Source of the DNA: Helicobacteraceae bacterium
GTDB taxonomy: Bacteria > Campylobacterota > Campylobacteria > Campylobacterales > Sulfurimonadaceae
Reading direction: 5' to 3'
Assembly (NCBI GenBank): GCA_027066325.1
Contig: JAMONY010000011.1
Coordinates: forward strand, 1 to 55,383
DNA: 55,383 nt
Part shown: positions 16,911-25,812 of the stretch, piece after piece
Layout of the letters: each line of letters opens with the position of its first letter
How positions within the stretch are numbered: the stretch's first letter is position 1
Translations under genes and position numbers: made by a program
Notes under the pieces: generated by a model
Seen by the model: the letters and a program-made list of their open reading frames with translations, nothing else
Database searches by the model: none
Told to the model about the DNA's origin: nothing

Positions 16911-18728
16911 ATGGAAGAGCATATTGGCAAAGTCTGGAATAATTTTCTTAGAAAAAAGACAGATAGAGCCTTTAGCTCAAAAGAGATACTTTTTGATGAG
17001 AAGAGTAGAGCACTAAAGATCTTCTACCATCTTATGGGTGGTCAGAAGGCTCAAGAGCTCCATGTTACAGATAAGAGACTTGTTAGCAGATCTAGAACGC
17101 TACTTGAGAAAATATCTGGATTTGGTAGTGCATTTTATCTAAGTTGGCAAGATGAGAGAGCTCTTTATCTGCCAGCATCTATCGCCTATTTTGATGATAA
17201 AGAACTTAATCAGACTACATATTTTTGGCTTACTGCTATGGCAGCAGTTTTTCACACCACTAGAGGATCATATGTTCAGCGAAATCTCCAAGCTTCTAAA
17301 CAGTTAGTTGAGCGCTATAGCGGGTTTGCAGTATTTTATGAAAAAGCGGTTAGAAGATCAATAGAGCAGCGACAAGATATGAGAGACTTACATGACAAAG
17401 AGTTACTTTTTATAGACTCACTTAAACTAGAGACTATAGATAGCAACTGCAGATACAGCATAGATGATATATATCCATTTGGGCTATGGATATATCCTCC
17501 CATTGGCAAGACTACACTACTAGATGAAGAAGAGGATGAGGAGGAGCCACAAAGAGCTCCTGATAGTTTAGATAAAACAGAGACTCTTGAGATGAAAAAG
17601 CAGTCCAATCAGATGGATGACAAAAAAGAGAGTGATGGTCTTTTGATGTTTCTACCTGACTCTCTTATGAGCATATTGGAGCAGGTTAATGTTGATAGAA
17701 GTGAAGATGATAGTTTTGATGAAGATGCTCTTTATAATGCTCAAGATCTTGATGAGATCACACTTGGTAGAAAAAAGGCAAACTTAAGTGCTAGAATAAA
17801 GATGGATCTTGATGTTCAAAATAACCAGAGTGAACAGTATCCTGTAGGAGATGGACACTTTATTGATGAGTGGGACTATAAAAAAGAGACATATCTTAAA
17901 AATTATGTTCGCATTAGACCTATTGTAGATATCAATATAGAGGAGATAGATCTACCAAAAAGACTCAAGAAAGCAGCAAAAAGAGTCCAAAATGAGTTTG
18001 ATTTTATGCAGCTAGATCGTCTTAAAAGTAGTAATCTTGACTCTGGAGATGATATCAATCTCTATAGTTACTTAGAGTTCAAATCACACCAAAATAGATC
18101 ACTTCATCCAAATAGATTTTATGAGAGTTTTTATAAAAAAAGTAGAGATGTTGCCACGCTAATGTTGGCTGATATATCTCTATCTACTGAAGCTGGCATT
18201 ACGCAAGAGTTGAGGATTATTGATGTTATTAAAGACTCTTTGATGCTATTTTGTGAGGCACTACAGAGGCTTGATGATAAGTTTGCTATCTACGCTTTCT
18301 CATCTTTGAAAAATAGCAATGTTCGTTTTCATATTATCAAAAACTTTAAACAGCCATATAGCTCAAAGATTAGAGCTCAGATAGACAATATCAAACCAGG
18401 CTACTACACTCGCTTGGGTGCTGCTATTCGTGAGTCAAGCAAGATTTTAAAAAAGCAGCCACACAACAATAAGCTACTACTTATCATAAGTGATGGTAAG
18501 CCAAATGATGTAGATAGGTATGATGGCAGATATGGTATAGAAGATACAAAAAAGGCTATTTTGGAGGCAAAAAAACTCGGTATTACACCATTTTGCGTGA
18601 CTGTTGATACGGAGGCAAAAGAGTATCTGCCATATCTGTTTGGTAGAGGTGGATACACTCTCATAAGAGATGGTAAAAAGCTTCCAAAAGCGTTACCGCA
18701 GATATATATAAACTTAACAAAACAGTAA
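16911..18728 (+). CDS. norD: NorD, von Willebrand A-domain NO reductase assembly protein
   Basis: 605 residues. The N-terminal two thirds is a charged cytosolic region with a poly-acidic run (DEEEDEEEPQRAPD, near 205). The C-terminal third is a VWA domain with a MIDAS-like start LADISLSTEAG, then GYYTRLGAAIRESS and LLIISDGKPND. NorD and the AAA ATPase NorQ form a chaperone pair that activates NorCB, probably by inserting the non-haem iron. Position 9 bases after norB and 10 before norQ supports this. Denitrifiers usually have norQ before norD; here the order is D then Q. Confidence 0.9.
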   Translation: MEEHIGKVWNNFLRKKTDRAFSSKEILFDEKSRALKIFYHLMGGQKAQELHVTDKRLVSRSRTLLEKISGFGSAFYLSWQDERALYLPASIAYFDDKELNQTTYFWLTAMAAVFHTTRGSYVQRNLQASKQLVERYSGFAVFYEKAVRRSIEQRQDMRDLHDKELLFIDSLKLETIDSNCRYSIDDIYPFGLWIYPPIGKTTLLDEEEDEEEPQRAPDSLDKTETLEMKKQSNQMDDKKESDGLLMFLPDSLMSILEQVNVDRSEDDSFDEDALYNAQDLDEITLGRKKANLSARIKMDLDVQNNQSEQYPVGDGHFIDEWDYKKETYLKNYVRIRPIVDINIEEIDLPKRLKKAAKRVQNEFDFMQLDRLKSSNLDSGDDINLYSYLEFKSHQNRSLHPNRFYESFYKKSRDVATLMLADISLSTEAGITQELRIIDVIKDSLMLFCEALQRLDDKFAIYAFSSLKNSNVRFHIIKNFKQPYSSKIRAQIDNIKPGYYTRLGAAIRESSKILKKQPHNNKLLLIISDGKPNDVDRYDGRYGIEDTKKAILEAKKLGITPFCVTVDTEAKEYLPYLFGRGGYTLIRDGKKLPKALPQIYINLTKQ

Positions 18729-18738
18729 AGGAGCGTTA

Positions 18739-19527
18739 GTGAATCACAACTACTATCTACAGCAATCAAATGAGATCGAACTCTTTGAGGCAGCAGCATC
18801 TATGAGGCTACCAATCCTTATTAAGGGACCAACTGGGTGTGGAAAGACGCGCTTTATAGAGTCCATGGGAGAGAGGCTTAATCTGAAAGTATATACCGTT
18901 GTATGCCATGATGATTTAAGTGCAGCAGATCTTGTAGGAAGACACCTTATTGATGAGAGTGGAACCTATTGGCAAGATGGACCCTTAAGTAAGGCGGTTA
19001 GAGAGGGTGGTATATGTTACCTAGATGAGATTATAGAAGCACGAAAAGATACTACTGTTGTGCTGCATTCATTAGCAGATTACCGTAGGGTTCTTCCTAT
19101 AGACAGAACCGGTGAGCTTATAGAGGCACATCCAGATTTTATGCTTGTTGTCTCGTATAATCCAGGATATCAAAATATCTTAAAAGGTATGAAGCCTAGC
19201 ACTAAGCAGCGGTTTATATCACTAAGTTTTACATATCCTACTCCAGAAAATGAGCAGGAGATAGTGATAAATGAGAGCGGGGTTGATGAGAGTGTAGCCA
19301 AAAAATTGATCGCTATAGCCACAGATATTCGTCAACTTCAAGATAGTGACATACAAGAGGCAGTCTCAACTAGACTACTAGTCTATGCTGCTAAGTTGAT
19401 AAGTAGAGGGTTTGATCCATATCAGGCATGTATGCACTCCATAGTAGGGTCTTTAAGTGATGATGATGAGCTACTAGAAGTGCTAGAGAGACTAATTGTT
19501 CTGCATTTTCCTAAAACAGAGTCTTGA
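18739..19527 (+). CDS. norQ: NorQ, MoxR-type AAA+ ATPase
   Basis: 262 residues from a GTG start after AAAGGAG. Walker A (IKGPTGCGKTRFIE), Walker B (GGICYLDEIIEA), sensor 1 (FMLVVSYNPGYQ) and the arginine region (KPSTKQRFISL) follow the MoxR/NorQ pattern. It works with the VWA protein NorD to mature NO reductase. Its 3' end overlaps the convergent PrcB-like gene by 17 bases, so transcription from both sides collides there; I see no terminator. Confidence 0.92.
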   Translation: MNHNYYLQQSNEIELFEAAASMRLPILIKGPTGCGKTRFIESMGERLNLKVYTVVCHDDLSAADLVGRHLIDESGTYWQDGPLSKAVREGGICYLDEIIEARKDTTVVLHSLADYRRVLPIDRTGELIEAHPDFMLVVSYNPGYQNILKGMKPSTKQRFISLSFTYPTPENEQEIVINESGVDESVAKKLIAIATDIRQLQDSDIQEAVSTRLLVYAAKLISRGFDPYQACMHSIVGSLSDDDELLEVLERLIVLHFPKTES

Positions 19528-20002
19528 TGCTATCTAGCAGATGAGCATCAGAGTCATATATCTCAATATGCTTATACCCACTTTTTGAAATCTCTAAAAA
19601 TAGCACAGGCTCTGTCATAAGAGTTGCCTGCACACTGCCTGTTGGTGGTGTTGTAAGATCTACGGTTATCTTAAGAGTCTCATCTTCAACAACAACTGAT
19701 CCATCTTTGTACTCAATAGCATAGCCAGTAGATGGTTGCTCACCCATTGTTACAAATAGTAGATTTTTTTGTGTAAAATCTATAGATGGTAGTTCTGGTT
19801 TTGGCAACATACCTTTGGCTTTGGTAGAGTAGTAGATGTTGCTCCACTCTTCTGTATTGGTGATAAGTTTGCTACTAATTTGACTCTTTGAGGTACGGAT
19901 ATCTGCTTTTTTATGTTCTTGATCTGCACTTTGAGCCATGCTACATCCTGTAAGTAGTGATATAGATACTGCTAAAAGTATCGGTCTGATTAGCTGTTTC
20001 AT
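19511..20002 (-). CDS. PrcB-like lipoprotein
   Basis: 163 residues with a lipobox (ISLLTGCSMAQ). The C-terminal part, NLLFVTMGEQPSTGYAIEYK followed by TPPTGSVQATLMTEPVLFLEI, resembles the PrcB C-terminal domain known from the dentilisin protease complex of Treponema denticola. It overlaps the preceding subtilisin-like protease gene by 4 bases, so the two are made together. In dentilisin, PrcB is a lipoprotein needed for the activity and stability of the protease; an equivalent partner role here is inference. Confidence 0.7.
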   Translation of the reverse strand: MKQLIRPILLAVSISLLTGCSMAQSADQEHKKADIRTSKSQISSKLITNTEEWSNIYYSTKAKGMLPKPELPSIDFTQKNLLFVTMGEQPSTGYAIEYKDGSVVVEDETLKITVDLTTPPTGSVQATLMTEPVLFLEISKSGYKHIEIYDSDAHLLDSIKTLF

Positions 20003-22509
20003 CGTTTAATCTCTTTTGGAAAAGTTACTTGAGTGGAGCTTTGAATATGTTTGGAGTCTTTAAGACTCGGTTGTGCCCCAACTCTAAAGTTGACTCCAGA
20101 TCTACTACCATCAACCTCTATCTTGGAGACTGATGAGATAGTTGGATATCCGCCAAGGTTTTCGCCTTCATTGCTTATGTAGCCATCATTGTCTATATCT
20201 GTACCTGCAACAAGATAGTATGACCCACTATTGACATTTAGTGAGTAAGTGTATCCTTTTTGTTTGGTTGTTGTTGTAGATGTTATGGTTTTAAAGTTGC
20301 TATCCAATAAGATAACATAGACTGTACCACTATCGCCACTTTGAACCCCTGTAGTTTGAGAAGATACTTGCATAATCACTCCAACGGTAACCGTGCCACC
20401 ATTTGAGCTGATTACAATATCTGCCTCGTATGTTCCAGCACTAAGATTAGATCGATTAACTGTGACTGTGTAGTTATTTGCGCGATCTTTTTGTACACTA
20501 AGCCAGCTCTGTGTTGTGTTGATATTTTGAATGTTTAAGCTACCACTGCCACTATTGTATAGCGTTAATGACTGAGTTATGCTATCAGGAGCAAAGGTGA
20601 TCTGAGTTGGAAGAGCAGAGAGCTTAGGAGTTGTAGATGTTGGTGAGTTTTTGAGATCTTGAGCTACTCTAACAGCTTTGAGGGCATTGATAAGACCATT
20701 GCCATAATATATATCTTTACCATTAGAGCCTTTGTCTATAGCAATACTTTTGGATGTTTTAGGATGATTGCCCTCTAAGATGAGATCAACATCTAGTGGT
20801 GAGAGAGCTGGGTAGATAGACTTCATAAGTGCCAATACTCCTGCCATGTGCGGAGCTGCCATTGATGTGCCTTGATAGAACTTATAACCCATCTCGCCTG
20901 AGTCATTTGAGATTGTGCTAAGTACCCCATCAGCATAACCATCACCGTTTCTATCTACACTAGTATCACCACCTGGAGCTGCTACATCTACTACAGTTCC
21001 ATAGTTTGAGTACGGGGCTTTGAGTGCATCTTGTCCAACAGCGCTTACACATACAACACCATCTGCACCAGCTGGTGAGTAGTTGTTTGCATTTTTATTG
21101 TCATTGCCAGCTGCTACTACAATAATCACACCTTCAGCTCTAGCTTTGGTGATGGCATTTTGTATAGTTACTGATGTGCCAGGTCCGCCTAAGCTCATGT
21201 TTATGATATCTGCTCTTTTTGGTGGAACTCTATTTGAGCTATTTGGTAGTTTAGCAGCAAATAGGATGGATTGGACTAGATCATAATCTGTAGACCCTCT
21301 TACCCCAAGTACTCTTAAAGGCATGATTTTACTACCCCATGAGACGCCTGTAACGCCAGCACTATTGTTTGAGCTAGCAGCTATTGTACCAGAGACATGG
21401 GTGCCGTGAAAACTGCTAGGCTTGGCTCCTCCTCCATCTCCTGGATCATTAGGGTTAGCATCAATGCCACCACCATCAGCAGCATTTGTTCTATCGCTTA
21501 TGAAGTCATATCCACCTATAAGATTGCCCTTTAAATCTGGATGATTTAGCACAACACCAGTATCTATCACTGCTACGATAACACTACTAGAGCCAGTTGT
21601 GATATCCCAAGCCTCTGGAAGAGCTATGAGAGGTAGATGCCACTGATATGGATAGTATGTATCATTTGGTGTTTTAAATGCGGTGCGGATATAGTTTGGC
21701 TCTGCATACTCAACACTTTGGGCTCTACGAAGAGCTTTGATAGCTCTGATGGTATCTGGTATCGATACATCTAGGTCACTGCTAGATCTAGATGTAGTAG
21801 ATGGCTTAAGGGTGAGGCGACTAACTGCAGGTGAGTTATCTAAAGACTCTATCTGTAAGTTTGTGCTATTGAGATCTGTGCTAAGTTGTGAAGCTAGCGC
21901 GGCTCTACTCATAGTTTTGTAAGGTTTTATAAGTAGATCATTGTCTACAAAATCATAAAAACTACTTAAATGTAGATGGTCTGCAGGACTACTAGTAGCA
22001 CCTTTGGTTCCGATGTTGAGCGTATATAGTCCGCCATTGCCACCATACTTAGCTATACTATATCCATAAACTTTTATGTAGTACTCACCATCTGCTGGAA
22101 CACTAAGTGCATCTATGCGTCCTGTGCCGATAGAGTCAGCAACTTTTTTGCGATCCATACCATACAAGTAGAGATCAAAGTCATCATTAGCAACATCAGC
22201 AGTTGTCAATGAGATTGTTTGTGACTTTAAAAGTGTAACCCTGTATACATCTGATATATCATTTATGCCATTGATAGGACCCATAAAGCCAGTTACTGTT
22301 GCTGGATTGGAGATTCGTTGTGCATCATTGGTAACATCATTTGAGTGTGCTCTGCTATTTTGATCTTTTGTGTCACTGTCCATGATAGTAGAGTTATCAA
22401 TGATGAGTTTTCCGCTAACTTTTCCACCCGTCTTATCTTCAACCGTTCCGCAGCCACTGAACCATACTAGCGCAAATACCGTAGCAGCTATCCATCTATT
22501 GCTTCTCAT
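19999..22509 (-). CDS. Subtilisin-like (S8) lipoprotein protease
   Basis: 836 residues. Lipobox WFSGC (Cys20). A pre-peptidase-like domain (about 70-165, SDVYRVTLLKSQTISL ... DGEYYIKVYGY) comes first, unusual since PPC domains are normally C-terminal. A propeptide-like segment ending SVEYAEPNYIRTAF precedes the S8 domain with catalytic Asp316 (AVIDTGV), His368 (FHGTHVSG) and Ser549 (QGTSMAAPHMAG), all intact. A BACON-like beta domain (about 625-720, SGSGSLNIQNI, TQSWLSV) and a C-terminal domain with a DIDNDGYIS calcium-type loop follow. It is predicted to act outside the inner membrane, probably at the outer membrane surface, together with the PrcB-like lipoprotein. Confidence 0.88.
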   Translation of the reverse strand: MRSNRWIAATVFALVWFSGCGTVEDKTGGKVSGKLIIDNSTIMDSDTKDQNSRAHSNDVTNDAQRISNPATVTGFMGPINGINDISDVYRVTLLKSQTISLTTADVANDDFDLYLYGMDRKKVADSIGTGRIDALSVPADGEYYIKVYGYSIAKYGGNGGLYTLNIGTKGATSSPADHLHLSSFYDFVDNDLLIKPYKTMSRAALASQLSTDLNSTNLQIESLDNSPAVSRLTLKPSTTSRSSSDLDVSIPDTIRAIKALRRAQSVEYAEPNYIRTAFKTPNDTYYPYQWHLPLIALPEAWDITTGSSSVIVAVIDTGVVLNHPDLKGNLIGGYDFISDRTNAADGGGIDANPNDPGDGGGAKPSSFHGTHVSGTIAASSNNSAGVTGVSWGSKIMPLRVLGVRGSTDYDLVQSILFAAKLPNSSNRVPPKRADIINMSLGGPGTSVTIQNAITKARAEGVIIVVAAGNDNKNANNYSPAGADGVVCVSAVGQDALKAPYSNYGTVVDVAAPGGDTSVDRNGDGYADGVLSTISNDSGEMGYKFYQGTSMAAPHMAGVLALMKSIYPALSPLDVDLILEGNHPKTSKSIAIDKGSNGKDIYYGNGLINALKAVRVAQDLKNSPTSTTPKLSALPTQITFAPDSITQSLTLYNSGSGSLNIQNINTTQSWLSVQKDRANNYTVTVNRSNLSAGTYEADIVISSNGGTVTVGVIMQVSSQTTGVQSGDSGTVYVILLDSNFKTITSTTTTKQKGYTYSLNVNSGSYYLVAGTDIDNDGYISNEGENLGGYPTISSVSKIEVDGSRSGVNFRVGAQPSLKDSKHIQSSTQVTFPKEIKR

Positions 22510-22532
22510 AACTCTCTCCTTTTAATAGCTCT

Positions 22533-23561
22533 TTAGTGTAGTAGTAGTGCTATGAGAGTCTTGATATCATAGTGCTTGCCTGATATTTTTAGATCTGCAA
22601 AAGCTTTAAATAGTATGTACTCATTTTCACTACTGCTATCGAGTATCTCAGTAGCTTTCTCAACCATCTCAAGATCAAATAGTGTATATAGATAGGCGTC
22701 AATAGCCTTACTGTTGTCACTACTAAGTCTCTCAAATATAGCTAGCCTCTGTTCAGGTTTAATGTCTATAGCAACTTGTGCAATTTTGAGATACTCCAGA
22801 GAGTTGAGCTCACCTAAATGCTCTACCAAATCTGCTATAGTCTCATTGGCTATAGAGAGAGGATATTTTTTTGCATCTACTCTTTTGATGATCTCTAAGA
22901 GTGCCTCAAAGCTTACAGATTCACGATAGTTCTCTATGACATGCACAGGTGCAACTTTTGCTAATGATAGGTATGCCTCTTCTCGTAACTCTTTAGTGTA
23001 GAGCTCTTTTTTTGCCAATATCTGCTCAGGTTCAAGCTCACCTGCTTTAAACTTATTGAGGTTATTTTTAACTACTAGCTCATTGTCTGTTGCTAGATTA
23101 TAACTTTTAAGTTCAACGCTATTGCCACTATCTATGCTATTTATCACCTCAACTATAGAAGCTATATTTTTATCTTCTAAGATAGCCAAAGAGTTATCTG
23201 GAACCATTTTGGTGTTGTCTACTATCTTGCCAAGAAGTTTATAGCGCTCAGTCTTAAACTTATGAGACCTTCCATTTTTAAGTAGATAAGCATCAACAAT
23301 AGATGTTTTGAGTCTTTTGTAGTCTGTCTCAAACTTTCTAAGCCTCAAAGAGGAGGTGAGTGTATGAAAGATCATATGTAGCAGTGTTGCTATAAGCAGT
23401 ATGGACATTGCTGCCCCAACCCATACAGCAATAGGTAGTGATGGTAGCATAATGCCCATCACCTCAAAACTTGTACTCTCTTTGGTGATAAATATATATA
23501 TCGCCCATCCTGTTACAAAAATCAGCATTGATGCTGCTAAAAAATAGCGTCTAATGTGCAT
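22533..23561 (-). CDS. Unknown two-TM membrane protein with long helical domain
   Basis: I do not recognise a family. 342 residues: two transmembrane helices at about 5-27 and 42-67, then a soluble, probably cytoplasmic part that is helical and rich in Leu, Glu and Lys, reminiscent of helical repeat proteins (VHVIENYRESVSFEALLEI, LEYLKIAQVAIDIKPEQRLA, LYTLFDLEMVEKATEIL). It lies between the DksA-like gene (10 bases upstream) and the protease gene (23 bases downstream) on the same strand, so it may share their transcript. No catalytic motif is visible. Confidence 0.6.
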   Translation of the reverse strand: MHIRRYFLAASMLIFVTGWAIYIFITKESTSFEVMGIMLPSLPIAVWVGAAMSILLIATLLHMIFHTLTSSLRLRKFETDYKRLKTSIVDAYLLKNGRSHKFKTERYKLLGKIVDNTKMVPDNSLAILEDKNIASIVEVINSIDSGNSVELKSYNLATDNELVVKNNLNKFKAGELEPEQILAKKELYTKELREEAYLSLAKVAPVHVIENYRESVSFEALLEIIKRVDAKKYPLSIANETIADLVEHLGELNSLEYLKIAQVAIDIKPEQRLAIFERLSSDNSKAIDAYLYTLFDLEMVEKATEILDSSSENEYILFKAFADLKISGKHYDIKTLIALLLH

Positions 23562-23571
23562 GTCTTACTCC

Positions 23572-23925
23572 TTAACTACTCTGTTTTTCTGTTATCTCTC
23601 TACAGTCTATACAGTAGCGCGCATATGGCTTAGCCTTTAATCTGGCAAAACCTATGTTATCTTCACACATCTCACAAGTGCCATAGGTGCTAGATTTGAT
23701 CTTTGATATCGCAAGCTCAATCTCATCAAGCTCTTGACGCTGTTGAGTTGCAATGCTATTGTCTATGAGGCTTCCGCTACTAACGGCTGCATGGTCACCA
23801 TCATCTTTTAGATCATCACCACTCATAGCACCTATCTCTTCGTACGCTACTAGGATATTATCCTCTAATTGTGCTTTACGCTCTATTAATATCTCACTAA
23901 AATACTCTATCTCTTTTTGTTGCAT
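23572..23925 (-). CDS. DksA/TraR-family zinc-finger protein
   Basis: 117 residues with an N-terminal coiled-coil-prone helix pair and a C-terminal four-cysteine zinc finger CEMCEDNIGFARLKAKPYARYCIDC (CxxC-x17-CxxC). DksA proteins bind the RNA polymerase secondary channel and, with ppGpp, retune transcription. The usual acidic tip at the helix hairpin is represented by SGDDLKDDGDHA. It is shorter than Escherichia DksA (151) but matches the shorter campylobacterial form. It lies 14 bases after rlmH. Confidence 0.85.
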   Translation of the reverse strand: MQQKEIEYFSEILIERKAQLEDNILVAYEEIGAMSGDDLKDDGDHAAVSSGSLIDNSIATQQRQELDEIELAISKIKSSTYGTCEMCEDNIGFARLKAKPYARYCIDCREITEKQSS

Positions 23926-23939
23926 CTAAATTTCCTCTT

Positions 23940-24401
23940 TTATTTGTGATATGGGTGGTTATTTAGTATCGATAAGGCTCTATATATCTGTTCAGCTAGA
24001 ACTACTTTGGCAACTTTGTGACTCATTGTCAAAGCTGAGAGACTAATAACCTTATCGCACTGCTTTAGCATCTCATTTTCAAGACCAAAAGCACCACCTA
24101 TAAAAAACTGCACTGATATTCTATCACTAAGAAGCTTACTAAACTCATAACTATCTGCTATTTTACCATCTGGGTGTAAAGCTATGGAGTATCCTGATGA
24201 CATGTAGGGTGTAAAAAGCTTTGTGTATGAGCGTTTTGAGGCATCTGCGCCTATGGTGTGTGCTCTGGTAACATCTTTGTTAAAAAGTTCAATATCTTCT
24301 ATTTTTGCTTGGCGTGAAGAGAGTTTGTATAGCTCTTTATAGAGAGGTTCATATATGTTGCGCTCTTTTTTGGCAACAGAGTAGATCTTGATCTGCATCA
24401 T
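23940..24401 (-). CDS. rlmH: 23S rRNA pseudouridine(1915) N3-methyltransferase
   Basis: 153 residues, the SPOUT methyltransferase RlmH. The S-adenosylmethionine knot is marked by [11 protein letters not shown] and [22 protein letters not shown], and the C-terminus NNHPYHK is the family's conserved tail that contacts the rRNA substrate. Normal length. The gene overlaps thiE by 4 bases. In Campylobacter, as I recall, rlmH sits directly between accD and the DksA-like gene; here a thiE-like gene is inserted. Confidence 0.93.
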   Translation of the reverse strand: MMQIKIYSVAKKERNIYEPLYKELYKLSSRQAKIEDIELFNKDVTRAHTIGADASKRSYTKLFTPYMSSGYSIALHPDGKIADSYEFSKLLSDRISVQFFIGGAFGLENEMLKQCDKVISLSALTMSHKVAKVVLAEQIYRALSILNNHPYHK

Positions 24402-24967
24402 CTATAAAGGTCACTACCTACTACTTTGTATGCAACTGAGTCTATCATGTCATCTACTCTAACACCGCCTATAATGGCAACTAGATGAGATGAGATTTTA
24501 GCCAACTGATCAACACTCTCTTGTAGCACTTGAGCGCTATCTTTAGTACTACTTTTACGATACGCTCCAACTCCTATGTAGTTTATGTTGAGTCTGTTGG
24601 CTACTTCTATCTCCTCTTTATTGTGCGTTGAGAGCCCTATGATAGACTCTTCTCCCACTATCTCTCTCAATATTTTAATCGCTTCTTGAGCACTGCTATC
24701 AAGAGCATATAGATCCTCTTGACCTATATGTACTCCATCGCATAGATCTGCTATAGTGTAGTCGTCATTGATGATAACTACTCCACTATAGCACTCTTTT
24801 AGGCGTAAAAGTGCATCTTTGCGCTCATCAGTTCCACCCAGTTTGTCTCTATATTGGATAATAGGAGCGTTGTGTCTATTGGCGCGCTCTACAAACTGTT
24901 CGATGGTGATATCAAACCTATCTAAAAGCTCTCTATCACAGAGCCCGTAGAGCTTAGGCTGCTGCAT
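24398..24967 (-). CDS. thiE: Thiamine phosphate synthase-like protein
   Basis: 189 residues, a little short for ThiE (about 210). Landmarks of the ThiE/TenI barrel are present: IIQYRDK (Q-x-R-x-K), [50 protein letters not shown] and VAIIGGV. ThiE joins hydroxymethylpyrimidine-PP with thiazole phosphate. The [13 protein letters not shown] loop departs from the usual YIGFGPIFxTxTK, so TenI-like activity cannot be excluded. It overlaps accD by 14 bases and rlmH by 4, and no other thiamine gene is in the window. Confidence 0.75.
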   Translation of the reverse strand: MQQPKLYGLCDRELLDRFDITIEQFVERANRHNAPIIQYRDKLGGTDERKDALLRLKECYSGVVIINDDYTIADLCDGVHIGQEDLYALDSSAQEAIKILREIVGEESIIGLSTHNKEEIEVANRLNINYIGVGAYRKSSTKDSAQVLQESVDQLAKISSHLVAIIGGVRVDDMIDSVAYKVVGSDLYR

Positions 24968-25808
24968 CTTCTAGCATCATCTTAAAGAGATTTGAGATAG
25001 TATCTTTAAGCTCATTACGATCTACTACCATGTCAATTGAGCCCTGTTTTAGTAGAAATTCAGATCTTTGAAACCCATCTGGTAGATCAGAGCCTATGGT
25101 CTGCTTTATCACTCGTTGTCCCGCAAAGCCTATGAGTGCACCTGGTTCTGCCATAATGATATCTCCAAGCATTGCAAAAGAGGCACTCACTCCACCCATG
25201 GTTGGATCTGTTAGAAGTGATATATATGGTAGTTTTGCATCTGATAACTTAGCTAATGCTGCTGATGTTTTGCTCATCTGCATTAGCGAAAAGGTGCTCT
25301 CTTGCATTCTAGCTCCACCAGAAGCACTTACTATCAATACACCTCGTCTAGCCTCAATAGCTCTCTCAATAGCACGCTTAATCTTCTCTCCCTCAACAGA
25401 ACCAAGTGAGCCACCCATAAATGAGAAGTCAAATACTACAATTTCAACTCCAATACCACTCATTGTACAGCTTCCACTTACCACAGATGAGCTTACTCCA
25501 CTCTTTTTCTCACTCTCTTCAATCCGTTTAGCATAACTTTTTTTATCCACAAATTTTAGTGGATCTATCGGTTTGAGAGTGCTGTCATGTTCTATAAAAC
25601 TTCCTTCATCACAGAGCAGATCTATCCTGCTTTTAGCACCTATGCGCATATGGAAGCCACACTTTGGACAGACATGTGATCGGTTCTCAACTTCCTTATA
25701 ATACATAAGTGAGCTACAAGACTTACACTTAATCCAGTGGGCTGGTGCCTCACTCTTATCTGCTTGTTTTTTTGATGTTCCAAATAGATCAAATAGATTC
25801 ATAACCAA
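24954..25808 (-). CDS. accD: Acetyl-CoA carboxylase carboxyltransferase beta subunit
   Basis: 284 residues. An N-terminal zinc ribbon (CKSCSSLMYYKEVENRSHVCPKCGF, two CxxC pairs) and the crotonase-fold carboxyltransferase core (FDFSFMGGSLGSVEGEKI, SASGGARMQES, TDPTMGGVSASFAMLGD, IGFAGQRVI) identify AccD. With AccA it transfers carboxyl from biotin to acetyl-CoA to make malonyl-CoA for fatty acids. Four bases separate it from gltD. Length is normal. Confidence 0.96.
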   Translation of the reverse strand: MVMNLFDLFGTSKKQADKSEAPAHWIKCKSCSSLMYYKEVENRSHVCPKCGFHMRIGAKSRIDLLCDEGSFIEHDSTLKPIDPLKFVDKKSYAKRIEESEKKSGVSSSVVSGSCTMSGIGVEIVVFDFSFMGGSLGSVEGEKIKRAIERAIEARRGVLIVSASGGARMQESTFSLMQMSKTSAALAKLSDAKLPYISLLTDPTMGGVSASFAMLGDIIMAEPGALIGFAGQRVIKQTIGSDLPDGFQRSEFLLKQGSIDMVVDRNELKDTISNLFKMMLEDAAA

Positions 25809-25812
25809 CCCC

